Assembly: GCA_035548495.1 (NCBI GenBank)
Contig: DASZSV010000076.1
Location: 1 to 64,000, forward strand
Reading direction: 5' to 3'
From: CAILZL01 sp035548495
Lineage (GTDB): Bacteria > Pseudomonadota > Gammaproteobacteria > Steroidobacterales > Steroidobacteraceae
DNA length: 64,000 bases
Below are positions 19,028-28,839 of this stretch, piece by piece (the first letter of the stretch is position 1; every line of letters starts with the position of its first letter). The position numbers were made by a program, and so were the translations under genes. Under the pieces are notes generated by a model. It was not told the DNA's origin, did not search any database, and saw nothing but the letters and a program-made list of their open reading frames with translations.

Positions 19028-20131
19028 TTAAGCCAGAACGGGCGGCTGAGTTGAATTCCTGATGACCAGATGAGGCACCACAAACGCCACTTCCTGATCC
19101 TGTTCGGAGCCGTCCGGTCTGATCAACCGGGTGGCTGCCAGTCTGGCCATCAGCTTGACGGGAAAACGGATGGTCGTCAGCGGTGGCCACAGTCGTAATG
19201 CGATAGGGCTGTCATCAAAGCCAATCACAGAGAGCTTGTCCGGGATCGTAATGCCGAGTCGATACGCTGCCTGATAAACACCAGCGGCCATTTCATCATT
19301 ACAGGCAAAGATGGCAGTGGGGCGGTTGCGCACCGACAGCAGCATTTCCGCTGCCTGCATACCCGATTCGAACGTATAGCCACCGCGCACAATAAACTCA
19401 GGCGGTACGGTAATGCCGCGCCTGTTCAGGCCATCGACAAATCCTTCCAGACGTTCATTGGTGCTGCGATGGTTAGCGGGTCCGGTGATGACCGCGATGC
19501 GCTTGTGACCCATTGTTGCGAAATGCGCTGCCGCTTCGGCACTTGCCTCACGATCGCTGGAAACAGCGCAATACGTTGCACCCTCGATTTTGACGGAAGC
19601 AAGACTGATGACTTTGCAGCCCTGATCGCGCAATGCCTTTATCAGCACGGTATTTTCCGACACCGGCGGCAACAGGATGGCGCCGTGCAGTTTCTGCCGT
19701 TCGACAAACTGGGTGACATCGGCGGTGAATTTGGGGCTGCGTCGATCACAGGGATGCACGATCAATTCAAAGCCCGAATCACGCAGCGCCTCAAGTGCGC
19801 CGTCCTGCACGTTCACAATGAATTCGGCATTGGGGTTATCGTAAATCAGGCCAATAAGAAACGATTTGCGGAACGCAAGTCCACGAGCCTGCGGATTGGG
19901 TGAGTATCCAGTCTGCTTGATGACGGCATTGACCTGGTTGCGGGTTTCTTCCATGACGAATGGTGAATTGTTGATAACGCGCGAAACTGTCTTCTTGCTG
20001 ACGCCTGCCAGTCTTGCCACATCATTGATGGTCACTGTGGCGGGTACTGCAATGGGTGACGCTTCATCCTTGCCGGTGGTGCTGGTAGTGCGGGAAGCGG
20101 TGTCTTTGCTTTTGGCGGTTTTCTTTGTCAT
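19028..20131 (-). CDS. LacI-family transcriptional regulator of the kdu/TBDR region
   Basis: A 367-residue LacI/GalR regulator. A Lys/Thr/Ser-rich extension (1-32) precedes the HTH TINDVARLAGVSKKTVSRVIN, and the rest is the periplasmic-binding-like sensor (IFACNDEMAAGVYQAA, SVIGFDDSPIA). It sits between kduID and divergent TBDR 2, with two ACCGGT-centred sites in the 350-bp divergent region and matching sites before kduI and the 1290-residue protein gene. It probably represses this regulon and is relieved by a uronate intermediate such as KDG; the effector is inferred. The operator 20281-20300 could also autoregulate it. Confidence 0.9.
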   Translation of the reverse strand: MTKKTAKSKDTASRTTSTTGKDEASPIAVPATVTINDVARLAGVSKKTVSRVINNSPFVMEETRNQVNAVIKQTGYSPNPQARGLAFRKSFLIGLIYDNPNAEFIVNVQDGALEALRDSGFELIVHPCDRRSPKFTADVTQFVERQKLHGAILLPPVSENTVLIKALRDQGCKVISLASVKIEGATYCAVSSDREASAEAAAHFATMGHKRIAVITGPANHRSTNERLEGFVDGLNRRGITVPPEFIVRGGYTFESGMQAAEMLLSVRNRPTAIFACNDEMAAGVYQAAYRLGITIPDKLSVIGFDDSPIALRLWPPLTTIRFPVKLMARLAATRLIRPDGSEQDQEVAFVVPHLVIRNSTQPPVLA

Positions 20132-20280
20132 GCCCGGATTGTAACGATGCGGCTCGTTAAAAAATAGAACTCATTCCGTTCACTGCAGCACCTGTCAGCC
20201 GGATGCTTTTGCCGCCAGTGGCACCCCTTACACGTTCCGGCACCGTTGCGCATGAACGCGGCCGTGCATGTGTTGGCAGC

Positions 20281-20300
20281 AAATTGCTACCGGTAACATA
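20281..20300 (+). promoter_or_regulatory. Predicted LacI-type operator, lacI/TBDR 2 divergent region, site 1
   Basis: AAATTGCTACCGGTAACATA. TGCTACCGGTAACA is nearly a perfect palindrome, with only the C/A pair mismatched. It shares the 14-mer AAATTGCTACCGGT with site 2, 130 bp away, a spacing that would allow looping. Confidence 0.7.
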
Positions 20301-20410
20301 TTCTTTCAACAGACTTCCCTGATTCCGAAAAGCGAAAATACGCCGAAAAATACGCATAATTGGCGCGGTGCAAAATCCGCATGAAAATATTTTTGTCTCA
20401 TCCTGTTGAC

Positions 20411-20430
20411 AAATTGCTACCGGTGTCATT
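20411..20430 (+). promoter_or_regulatory. Predicted LacI-type operator, lacI/TBDR 2 divergent region, site 2
   Basis: AAATTGCTACCGGTGTCATT, about 50 bp before the TBDR 2 ATG, so probably within its promoter or leader. The right half GGTGTCA matches the sites before kduI and the 1290-residue protein gene. Confidence 0.7.
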
Positions 20431-20479
20431 TGATAGCGCCATTAAGTATTACAAACCCTGTATTTTTGGGGAGGGGAAA

Positions 20480-23293
20480 ATGAGTCGTAGCAAACGTCAA
20501 TTTGCAAAAAACAAGCGTGATTCCATTCTGGCGCTGGCTTCCGCAGTCACGATGACCTTTGCGGCCACCGCTAATGCCGCCGGGCAGGATGGTTCATCTG
20601 ATGGCCTTGAAGAAATTGTGGTTTCCGGATATCGAGCCAGTCTTGATGTGGCGCTTGACACCAAGAAGAAGGCCAATGGAGTGGTTGACCAGATTGTCGC
20701 CGAGGACATCGCAAAATTCCCGGATCAGAATCTTGCCGAATCCTTACAGCGCGTACCAGGCGTCTCCATCAATCAGGATGCCGGGGAGGGTCGCCAGATC
20801 ACGGTTCGAGGCTTGGGGCCGTCTTACTCACGTACCCGCATCAACGGCATGGAAGCGATTGCAACCTTGGGTACCACCGACCAGGATGGCGGCGTCAATC
20901 GCGGCCGCAGCTTTGACTTCAACGTATTCGGCAGCGAAATTTTCCAGTCGCTGACCGTTCACAAAACCAGTGGCGCCGATCTTGATGAAGGTTCGCTGGG
21001 CGCAACAGTTGATCTCAACACGGCACATCCGCTGGACTTCAAGAACCGTACTTTCGTGGCATCAGCGCAAGTGGGTTACAACGATCTGGCGCATACCACT
21101 TCTCCGCGTATCGCGGCACTGTTCACCAGCAAATTCCTTGATGATAAGCTGGGTGTGCTGATTTCCGCCGCCTACAGCAAGCGCAAGGTGATTGAAGTGG
21201 GCGCAAGCACCGTACGCTGGCAAAGCAAGAATGCTTTTTTCAATTCTGACGGATCGGGTTACACCACTGCGGAATTGAGCACCGCATTTGTGCCGCGCAT
21301 ACCACGCTATGACTATTACCATGATGATCAGGCGCGCACCGGCATCACGGGTTCACTGCAGTTCAAGCCCAGCAATGCCACCGAACTTGATCTTGATTTG
21401 CTGTATTCAAAATATGATGCAGGCCGCGATGAAACATTCCTTGAAACGCCTGCGTTCAGTTCCACTTCGAAGACTGCCGGAACCGGCACGTTCGGCGGTG
21501 TGAACAACATGGTGGTCACCGCAGCCAGCGTCGATGACCACAACAGTCTGATTTATGGCGTGTTCGACAATGTGGGTATTCGAACTGAATTCCGTCACGA
21601 TGACATGACAACGGATTTCAAGCAGGCCACGCTCAATCTCAAACAGACACTGGGCGAGAACGTGTCGCTGCATGCCATGTTTGGTTATGCCGATTCCAAA
21701 TTTGACAACCCGGTGCAAACCACATTGATCTGGGACAGTGTTGCGCCGACCAATGGTTATTCATACAACTTCTCCGGCACGGGCATTCCCTATATCAATG
21801 CCGGATCGCTGGATGTCACCAATCCGGCCAACTGGAAGTTGACGCAGATTCGTCTGCGCCCGCAGGGTGTCGATAACAAGTTTGACAATGCCACTGTTGA
21901 TTTGAACTGGAAACTGTCAGACGCGCTTTCATGGACCAACGGCGTGCAGTACAAGAAATTCGATTTCTCCACCTTTGAACTGCGCCGCAGTAACGGCACG
22001 ACGGGAAATCAGGAAAGCAATATTCCTGCGTCCGTCGCGTCCATTGCCACTTCGCAGTATGCACAACTCATTTCAATTCCGGGACTGGATGCGCCAACCG
22101 GTGCAACAATTGCCTGGGCAGGTCCGAATTTGAGCACCGCCGCCGGGTTGATGAACTTGTATGATCCATCCGTGTTTCCGATGGGTTTCGAACCGGCGTT
22201 AGGCAACAACTACTCGGTGCAGGAAAAGGACACGGGTGTATACACACAGTTGAATTTCAGCTTCCCCGTTGCCTCAATGACCTTGCGTGGTGATGTTGGT
22301 GTGCGCTATGTGCAGACCAAGCAATCGTCCAGCGGTTACACCTTTACCTCAGGCAGTCCACTGGCGAATTCGGTAGAAAACACGTACAGCGATGTATTGC
22401 CTGCATTGAATTCGGTACTTGAAGTGACCGATGATTTCCTGATTCGCCTGAGTGCCGCCAAAGTGATGGCGCGTCCGGGACTGGGGTCATTGAATCCGGG
22501 TGCCTCAGTGTCTGTATCCGGTGCTTCATTTTCAGTCACCGCAGGTAATCCCTATCTGAAACCCAATCGTGCCACCTCAGTTGATCTGGGTTTTGAATGG
22601 TATCCAGCAAAGGGCATGTTGCTGGGCACAACATTGTTCTACAAAAAGATAGACACATTTGTTTCGACAGTGAGAACCACAGGTCCATTCAGTGCCAATC
22701 CATTAGGATTACCGGACAGCGTGGCAGTGGCCGCCTGCGGCAGCAATACCACCACCTGTTTCCCCGACAGTCCCAATTGGCAGTTCAATTTGCCGGCGAA
22801 CACTCCGGGTGGGCCGCTGAAAGGAATTGAAGTGAACCTGCAGGTGCCATTCGCGTTCCTGCCCAGTGGCTGGAACAACCTCGGCATGCTGTTGAACTAC
22901 ACTTACATCGATTCAGACATCGACTACGTGGACAACACCGGTACTGTTGTTGCAACAGGACCGCTGACGGAACTGTCAAAGAATGCCGCAAACGGCACCC
23001 TGTACTTTGACAATCACAAGTTCAGCGCACGTGTGTCTGCTGCCTATCGCAGCAACTATCTGCAAACCATTCCGGGTCGCAACGGCAATGATGTTGAAGG
23101 CACCAAGGGATCAACCACCATTGATTTCTCCACGTCGTGGACCTTCAACGATCATCTTACTGCGACACTTGAAGGCCAGAACCTGACCGATGTGCCAAAC
23201 AGCCAGTATGTGGATTCACAGGCAGAACGATTGGGCTATTACCACCTGTTCGGCCGTCAGTTCATGCTGGGATTGCGCGCCAAGTTTGACTAA
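20480..23293 (+). CDS. TonB-dependent receptor 2, Xanthomonas/Caulobacter type
   Basis: A 937-residue outer-membrane receptor. I start at 20480, where GGGGAGGGG precedes the ATG and the signal peptide begins (1-35, ending ANAAG); the frame is open from 20360 but that part overlaps the operator. EEIVVSG near 43 is TonB-box-like, then the plug (KFPDQNLAESLQRVPGVSI, VRGLGPSYSRT) and barrel ending LGLRAKFD. Divergent from the lacI-type gene, with two operators between. With kduID in the same predicted regulon, the ligand is likely a uronate-containing oligosaccharide (inference). Confidence 0.93.
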   Translation: MSRSKRQFAKNKRDSILALASAVTMTFAATANAAGQDGSSDGLEEIVVSGYRASLDVALDTKKKANGVVDQIVAEDIAKFPDQNLAESLQRVPGVSINQDAGEGRQITVRGLGPSYSRTRINGMEAIATLGTTDQDGGVNRGRSFDFNVFGSEIFQSLTVHKTSGADLDEGSLGATVDLNTAHPLDFKNRTFVASAQVGYNDLAHTTSPRIAALFTSKFLDDKLGVLISAAYSKRKVIEVGASTVRWQSKNAFFNSDGSGYTTAELSTAFVPRIPRYDYYHDDQARTGITGSLQFKPSNATELDLDLLYSKYDAGRDETFLETPAFSSTSKTAGTGTFGGVNNMVVTAASVDDHNSLIYGVFDNVGIRTEFRHDDMTTDFKQATLNLKQTLGENVSLHAMFGYADSKFDNPVQTTLIWDSVAPTNGYSYNFSGTGIPYINAGSLDVTNPANWKLTQIRLRPQGVDNKFDNATVDLNWKLSDALSWTNGVQYKKFDFSTFELRRSNGTTGNQESNIPASVASIATSQYAQLISIPGLDAPTGATIAWAGPNLSTAAGLMNLYDPSVFPMGFEPALGNNYSVQEKDTGVYTQLNFSFPVASMTLRGDVGVRYVQTKQSSSGYTFTSGSPLANSVENTYSDVLPALNSVLEVTDDFLIRLSAAKVMARPGLGSLNPGASVSVSGASFSVTAGNPYLKPNRATSVDLGFEWYPAKGMLLGTTLFYKKIDTFVSTVRTTGPFSANPLGLPDSVAVAACGSNTTTCFPDSPNWQFNLPANTPGGPLKGIEVNLQVPFAFLPSGWNNLGMLLNYTYIDSDIDYVDNTGTVVATGPLTELSKNAANGTLYFDNHKFSARVSAAYRSNYLQTIPGRNGNDVEGTKGSTTIDFSTSWTFNDHLTATLEGQNLTDVPNSQYVDSQAERLGYYHLFGRQFMLGLRAKFD

Positions 23294-23303
23294 TGCCCCC
23301 TGT

Positions 23304-23364
23304 GCGCACTGGTTGCACTGGGACTGTATCCATGATCAGTTGCAGTGCCGCCAGTGCGCCGTTT
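23304..23364 (+). terminator. Nested hairpin after TBDR 2
   Basis: Outer arms GCGCACTGG (23304-23312) and CCAGTGCGC (23351-23359), inner arms GCACTG and CAGTGC, then CGTTTTC. The stem is long but the T run is short, so termination is probable rather than certain. Confidence 0.55.
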
Positions 23365-23445
23365 TCAGTTGTGGCGTACTTCATCGCGGTGCATTACCAG
23401 TTCACATGATTGTTCAATATCAATTGCGGGTTTGAGAAACGTATA

Positions 23446-24288
23446 GTGAGCAACAGTAACAAGCCGGCCGATTCAGACAGCGGCATCGCCGGAATTGCCA
23501 ACCGCTTTGTTGCAGCACGCAGGCAGCATCGCGCACTCGAGGAGTTTCCCGGTACGCTGCCAGCCACACTGGAAGATGCATATCGTTGTCAGGACAGAGC
23601 AATCAAATCGTGGCCCGACGACATCGGCGGCTGGAAAGTGGGCATGATCGGCGGCCAGTTTCAGATCAAGTACAAAACAGATCGACTCGTCGGACCGATT
23701 TTCAGGTCATCCATTGTTTTCAACATTGACCATGCCGTGAATCGGGTGCCGGTATTCATCAATGGTTTCGGCGCTGTGGAAGCGGAATTTGTATTCAGAA
23801 TCGGCAAAGATGCGCCCGGTGATAAAATTGAATGGACACGTGATGAAGCCGTTGATCTTGTCGAAAGCCTGCACGCTGGTGTTGAAATTGCCAGCAGTCC
23901 ACTGGCAACGATCAACGACCTTGGTCCTGCCTCCATCATTTCCGACTTTGGCAACAATAATGGATTGATTGTCGGTGCAAGCATAGATCACTGGTCACGG
24001 CGTCTTGATGAATCGCTTATCTGTTCCACAACGATTGACGACATGCCGGTGGGCACAGGCAATGCAACATCAATACCCGGTGGTCCGATGTCGTCGCTGA
24101 TGTTCGCACTGTCGATGTGCGCAAGCCGCGGTTTCCCATTGCGTGCGGGTCAATATGTATGTACCGGTGCCGTCACTGGTGTGCACAGAATTTTCGTACA
24201 GCAACGCGCACACATTACATTTGCCGATATCGATGCATTCCAGTGTCTGGCAGTAGCATCTGGTGCAGAGAAGCCTGCCAATCCTTAG
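23446..24288 (+). CDS. FAH/2-keto-4-pentenoate hydratase-family enzyme
   Basis: A fumarylacetoacetase/hydratase-family protein (COG3971-like), about 280 residues from the GTG at 23446. The frame is open from a TTG at 23410, but GAG before 23446 and the lack of a site before the TTG favour the GTG. Motifs: GGWKVGM, VEAEFVFRIGKD with acidic metal ligands, SLHAGVEIASS. Relatives hydrate 2-keto-4-pentenoates or act on 2-keto-3-deoxy sugar acids, so a role after a fuconate or uronate dehydratase is plausible. Convergent with GH95 fucosidase. Exact reaction unknown. Confidence 0.75.
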   Translation: MSNSNKPADSDSGIAGIANRFVAARRQHRALEEFPGTLPATLEDAYRCQDRAIKSWPDDIGGWKVGMIGGQFQIKYKTDRLVGPIFRSSIVFNIDHAVNRVPVFINGFGAVEAEFVFRIGKDAPGDKIEWTRDEAVDLVESLHAGVEIASSPLATINDLGPASIISDFGNNNGLIVGASIDHWSRRLDESLICSTTIDDMPVGTGNATSIPGGPMSSLMFALSMCASRGFPLRAGQYVCTGAVTGVHRIFVQQRAHITFADIDAFQCLAVASGAEKPANP

Positions 24289-24515
24289 TACGCGTTGATC
24301 ATACTATCAACCAGGAAGTAAAAAGTATCCGGCTGCGTTCGTGGTGCGCACTGAGCCTGACGAAGGGTTCGCCACTCCTATTTCAGCAGCTTGACTCTTC
24401 GACGAGATCATGGCGAACGGCAATGGCGATCGTCGCGTTAGTCACTTGGCGTTCATCCCGATTGGCTTGAATGCAGTTCTTCAGTGTTTCCCTGCTGATT
24501 CGCAGAATGCGTTGA
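24289..24515. other. Convergent intergenic region with REP-like segment
   Basis: Between the FAH-family gene and GH95. It contains CTGAGCCTGACGAAGGGTTC near 24351-24370, resembling the GAGCCTGTCGAAGG type of dispersed repeat seen in many Proteobacteria. No gene is evident. Confidence 0.3.
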
Positions 24516-26981
24516 TCAACGTGCGGATACCTGGTAGGTCTCACCGCGTTTACTGATGAAGGACAATGTGTAGCCTGATTGTCCGGCTTCGCTGTGCAAC
24601 TGCAATGATTTGATCTCAAAAGGCACCGCTGCACGAATGGTGCAGGGCCCGCCACTTCTCGACAGAATATCTGCTGTCTGCAATTGATGCGCGGACCACT
24701 GCATGTTCACGACAAAGTTGCCGCGTCCAACCAGACCCGCAACTGAACCTTTCGCCCAGGCATCAGGCAAGGCAGGCAACAGGTGCAATACATGATCCTG
24801 GCTTTGCAACAGCATTTCCATCATGCCCGCAGTGCCGCCAAAGTTGCCATCAATCTGAAAGGGTGGATGTGCATCAAACAGATTGGGATAGGCGCCGCCA
24901 TGTTCGCCGTAATGAATGTCGGTTTCTCTGGTCAGCCTGAACATGTTGCGCAACAGGCGATACGCATGATTGCCGTCGAGCAATCTGGCCCACATGTTTA
25001 CTTTCCACGCCAGACTCCATCCGGTGCCATCATCACCGCGCAATTCCAGCGTGCGTTTGGCTGCTGCAGCAAATGCCGGTGTATTCAGCGGCGATATTTC
25101 ATCCGCAGGATACAAACCATAGAGATGTGAAGTGTGCCGGTGATGCGGATCGACTTCTTCAAAATCCCTGTACCATTCCTGTATCTGTCCCTTGCTGCCA
25201 ATCTGTAATGGAAACAGCTTTGCGGTTGCGTCCTGTAATTGCTTTCTGAATTCCACATCCGTGCCCAGTATTTCACTGGCCGTGATCAGATTGCTGAACA
25301 GGTCCCGGATGATGCTCATGTCCATGGTGCTGGCGATGGATACATTGCCTTGCTGATGATCGCCAAAATAAAAAACATTTTCCGGCGAAGTAGAGGGCAT
25401 GGTGACCAGATAACCATGCCAGGGCTGCAACCATGCCAGGGTGAATTGCGCAGCACCTTTCATCAAGGGATAAGCGTGGCGCAGAAAATCAACATCACCG
25501 GTATATTGATAATGTTCCCACAAGTGTCTGGATAACCAGTCGCCGCCCATGTACCAGCTTGCCCAGGTTGGATCTCCCTTGCCAAGGTCACCGACAGGAT
25601 AGCTCATCGCCCAGATGTCGGAATTGTGATGCAGCATCCAGCCCGGTGCATGATAAAAACTTGCTGCAGTGTCATGTCCCGTGACTGCAAGATGATGGAT
25701 CAAGTCATCCAGTGGTGTGAACATCTCGGTCAGGTTGGCGGCTTCCACCGGCCAGTAGTTCATTTCCAGATTGATGTTGGTGGTGTAGTTGCTGCTCCAC
25801 GGTGGACGGACATCCCTGTTCCAGATGCCCTGCAGATTGGCCGGTGCATTGCGCGTCCGAGCAGAGGAAATCAGCAGGTAACGTCCATACTGGAAATACA
25901 ATGCTTCAAGCGCAGAATCATTTTCGTTCCGGGTGTAATCGGCAAGCCGTTCATCAGTGGACAGTGCAGAGCGATCTGCTTCATCGGGATTGAGTGTGAG
26001 ACTGACGCGATCAAAGTAATGATGAAAATCCTGTTCATGTGCGTTGAACAATTGCGTGAATGATTGATGCGCGGCTTTGTCGAGCATGGATTGCGCCAGC
26101 ACATGCTGATTCAGGCCCTGACTGTCGGGACAATGATCAAATCCGTTGAAGCTGGTGGCTGCGGACAGCAGCAGTACAACTTCTGATGCATTGCTGATGT
26201 TGATCTGGTTATTAGACATCTTCACTGTGCCATCCTTGACCACAGGCTTCACGATCAACTCAAAGCGCATGCCTTTGCAATGTGCCGGATCATCATAGAT
26301 AACGGGATTCCTGTTGACGTTGAAATAACTGGGATCAACATGCGCAGGCGTCTTGCCACTGAGAATCAATTCGTCGTGGCGGATTGAATTGCTGAAATGC
26401 AGCGCACTGCGTGTGCGGATATGCAAAGAGATGTGCCGGGCTTGATCGGCACTGAAGCGCACGACCATCACATTGGCCGGTGCTGAGGCAAATACTTCAC
26501 GTGTATAGTGAATGCCTTCAGCATCGAAGTCAGTGGTTGCAATGGCATCGCGGATGTTCAACGCGCGTTGATATGCAGTGACATCCGGCGACACATCCTG
26601 CGTAATCAGCAAATCACCCAGGGGCAGATAGCTTTCAGAAAAAAGTCCCTGCATATGTTTGGCAAGTGCTGTCGCTCTGGCGTAGTCATCATCGAGCAGG
26701 GCCTGTCGCAAGGGTGCGAGATAACTGAATGCCTGCGGATTGATATTCTTGCCAACCGGACCGCCGCTCCATAATGTGGCTTCGTTCAGTTGCAGTACTT
26801 CTTCATTGACTTTGCCGAACACCATTGCCCCCAGGCGTCCATTGCCAACGGGCAGCGCTTCAGTCCATGCGCTTGCAGGCTTGTCGTAATGCAGAACCAG
26901 ATCACCCGGCTGCGCCTGCGCGGAAGCTGCAAACAGCAGCCAAAAATAACAATGCAGGTATGCGTGTTGATGGAGTTTCAT
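24516..26981 (-). CDS. GH95 alpha-L-fucosidase (1,2-alpha type)
   Basis: An 821-residue exported GH95 enzyme. I start at 26981 (MKLHQHAYLHC), where the signal peptide begins (ending SAQAQ); the frame is open to 27107. The N-terminal GH95 beta domain starts YDKPASAWTEALPVGNGRLGAMVFG, followed by LQLNEATLWSGGP. The (alpha/alpha)6 barrel holds NINLEMNYWPVEAANL, with the conserved Asn residues, and AHPPFQIDGNFGGTAGM, with the catalytic Asp. It removes terminal fucose from xyloglucan side chains; in Cellvibrio japonicus Afc95A does this together with GH35 and GH31 enzymes, both present here about 10 kb away. Divergent from dgoK. Confidence 0.93.
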   Translation of the reverse strand: MKLHQHAYLHCYFWLLFAASAQAQPGDLVLHYDKPASAWTEALPVGNGRLGAMVFGKVNEEVLQLNEATLWSGGPVGKNINPQAFSYLAPLRQALLDDDYARATALAKHMQGLFSESYLPLGDLLITQDVSPDVTAYQRALNIRDAIATTDFDAEGIHYTREVFASAPANVMVVRFSADQARHISLHIRTRSALHFSNSIRHDELILSGKTPAHVDPSYFNVNRNPVIYDDPAHCKGMRFELIVKPVVKDGTVKMSNNQINISNASEVVLLLSAATSFNGFDHCPDSQGLNQHVLAQSMLDKAAHQSFTQLFNAHEQDFHHYFDRVSLTLNPDEADRSALSTDERLADYTRNENDSALEALYFQYGRYLLISSARTRNAPANLQGIWNRDVRPPWSSNYTTNINLEMNYWPVEAANLTEMFTPLDDLIHHLAVTGHDTAASFYHAPGWMLHHNSDIWAMSYPVGDLGKGDPTWASWYMGGDWLSRHLWEHYQYTGDVDFLRHAYPLMKGAAQFTLAWLQPWHGYLVTMPSTSPENVFYFGDHQQGNVSIASTMDMSIIRDLFSNLITASEILGTDVEFRKQLQDATAKLFPLQIGSKGQIQEWYRDFEEVDPHHRHTSHLYGLYPADEISPLNTPAFAAAAKRTLELRGDDGTGWSLAWKVNMWARLLDGNHAYRLLRNMFRLTRETDIHYGEHGGAYPNLFDAHPPFQIDGNFGGTAGMMEMLLQSQDHVLHLLPALPDAWAKGSVAGLVGRGNFVVNMQWSAHQLQTADILSRSGGPCTIRAAVPFEIKSLQLHSEAGQSGYTLSFISKRGETYQVSAR

Positions 26982-27165
26982 GGCTGTTTCAGCGTGTTTT
27001 TTTGCAGGGAAAGGCCGGCGAGGCTTGCCGTTATTAATAATATAAATATACAATGTTCCGCAAACAATTGCCGGGGCAATTTTTCCATCAACATTCAGGA
27101 CACGCACAATGCGGTTCTTCCGCGTTGGCGCTGGTCATTCATGACAATCAGGCATCAATTCTGAC

Positions 27166-28104
27166 GTGAACAATGCAGCGTTTATTGCAGGTGACTGGGG
27201 TACGTCGCGGTTGCGATTGTATCTGTGTACCGCATCGGGTGAAGTGCTGGATGAGATGGAAGGGCCGGGTGCCGCACAGGCAAAAGGAAACTTTCCCGCC
27301 ATCTTCACGTCGCTGGTGGCTTCCTGGCGCCGCAGTCGTGAATTGCCTGCATTGCTGTGCGGTATGGCGGGATCCAGTATCGGCTGGCAATCTGTCGCCG
27401 CCATCCATTGTCCGGCATCGCCGCATGTCATTGCGCAGTCTGTGGTGCGGATTGCAGAACACAACGTATGCATTGTGCCCGGATTGAGTTGCCGCAACGT
27501 ATTGAATGCGCCCGATTTCATGCGCGGCGAAGAAACGCAACTGCTCGGCGCCTTGCAGTTGCAGGCATCGCTTCGTCAGGGAAAACATTTGCTGTGTCTG
27601 CCGGGTACGCACACCAAGTGGGTAATGCTCAGTGAGGGAAAGGTTGAACACTTCATGACAGCACCTGCTGGAGAACTGTTCGCATTGTTGTGCAGGCACA
27701 GTGTGCTGGTAAGCGACAATCCATCGTCCACGACACCGCCATCAACAATGAACACGGCGTTCATGCAGGGTGTGGATGCAATCATCAACATGCCTCATGC
27801 CAGCGTGCTGGCGCGAGTGTTTGAATGTCGCAGCCGCCGGTTGAGTGGTGAGTTGGGTGCCGCAGACGCACCGTCGTTTCTCTCCGGGCTGCTGATTGCC
27901 ACGGATATCAAGGATGCACTGACTTTGTTTCCTGCACAACATGATGGTCATGTAGTGCTGATTGGCGCGGCCGCATTATGCGAGTTGTACACTGGTGCAT
28001 TGTCGGCCATGAAGCGTTCTGCCATCACCTTGTCCGGCGATGAAACAGTGCGTGCCGGACTTGTCCGTGTTTTTCAGGAACAATGCTCGCAGGAAGTATC
28101 ATGA
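27166..28104 (+). CDS. dgoK: 2-dehydro-3-deoxygalactonokinase
   Basis: A 312-residue sugar-acid kinase (PF05035) phosphorylating 2-keto-3-deoxygalactonate with ATP. AGDWGTSRLRLYL near the start is the phosphate-binding DWGTS motif, and RGEETQLLG, CLPGTHTKWV and GAAALCELY follow the family. Starts with GTG. Its stop overlaps the aldolase start (ATGA), so the two are translationally coupled. They form the lower De Ley-Doudoroff galactose route; galactose could come from the GH35 and GH42 enzymes downstream. Confidence 0.92.
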   Translation: MNNAAFIAGDWGTSRLRLYLCTASGEVLDEMEGPGAAQAKGNFPAIFTSLVASWRRSRELPALLCGMAGSSIGWQSVAAIHCPASPHVIAQSVVRIAEHNVCIVPGLSCRNVLNAPDFMRGEETQLLGALQLQASLRQGKHLLCLPGTHTKWVMLSEGKVEHFMTAPAGELFALLCRHSVLVSDNPSSTTPPSTMNTAFMQGVDAIINMPHASVLARVFECRSRRLSGELGAADAPSFLSGLLIATDIKDALTLFPAQHDGHVVLIGAAALCELYTGALSAMKRSAITLSGDETVRAGLVRVFQEQCSQEVS

Positions 28105-28727
28105 CTGCAATGCAGACATCATCATCATTGGTGGCCATCCTGCGCGGGATTGTGCCTGAACAAGCAGAGCACGTGGCGATTACTCTGCATCGCAATGGTA
28201 TTCGCATGATGGAAGTGACGTTGAATTCACCCGATCCATTTCGCAGCATGGCCATCATCGCCCGCCTGCAATTGCAAGACTGTGTTGTCGGTGCAGGCAC
28301 GGTGCTCAATGTCGACGATGTGCAACGCACCCATGATACCGGTGGACAATTGATCGTGACACCGAATTGCGATGTTGCCGTGATTCAGCACGCCTTGAAG
28401 CTGGGTATGCTGACATTGCCGGGAATCGCCACCGCAACCGAAGCATTTACTGCCATTCACGCCGGTGCGACACAATTGAAATTGTTTCCGGCAATCACAT
28501 ATGGCTGTGTACATTTGAAGGCACTGAAAGCAGTATTGCCGCATCACATCAGGATATTTCCGGTTGGCGGCATTGGTGCCGCCGATGTTGACCTCTGGGT
28601 AAAATCCGGCGCCAATGGGTTCGGTTTTGGTTCGGAACTGTTCAAACCGGAGTATTCGCTGAGTGACATTGAATCGCGGGCGCGGCAGCTGGTGCAATGC
28701 TGTACCGCTGCGGGTCTTGTGGTTTGA
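28101..28727 (+). CDS. dgoA: 2-dehydro-3-deoxy-6-phosphogalactonate aldolase
   Basis: A 208-residue class I aldolase of the KDPG/KDPGal family, splitting 6-phospho-2-keto-3-deoxygalactonate into pyruvate and glyceraldehyde 3-phosphate. I use the ATG at 28101, with AGGAAG upstream and a 4-bp overlap with dgoK. Motifs: VAILRGI, MEVTLNSP with the catalytic Glu, VGAGTVL, VTPNCD and the Schiff-base Lys in LKLFPA, then PVGGIGAADVDLW. Pairing with DgoK favours the galactonate over the gluconate (Eda) specificity, though the family can be promiscuous. Confidence 0.92.
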   Translation: MTAMQTSSSLVAILRGIVPEQAEHVAITLHRNGIRMMEVTLNSPDPFRSMAIIARLQLQDCVVGAGTVLNVDDVQRTHDTGGQLIVTPNCDVAVIQHALKLGMLTLPGIATATEAFTAIHAGATQLKLFPAITYGCVHLKALKAVLPHHIRIFPVGGIGAADVDLWVKSGANGFGFGSELFKPEYSLSDIESRARQLVQCCTAAGLVV

Positions 28728-28839
28728 CCTCATGATTGCAGAGATGTCCGGCGAATCATGCTGATGTGCATCGCCGCCGGAAACACAGTAGTATTGAGAT
28801 CGCTATCCGACAAATGACTTTTCACAACGAGTATTCATC

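Noticed and set aside
28747..28781. TCCGGCG/CGCCGGA hairpin after dgoA as a terminator
   Set aside because: The stem is 7 bp with a 21-nt loop and no T run, so termination is not supported.
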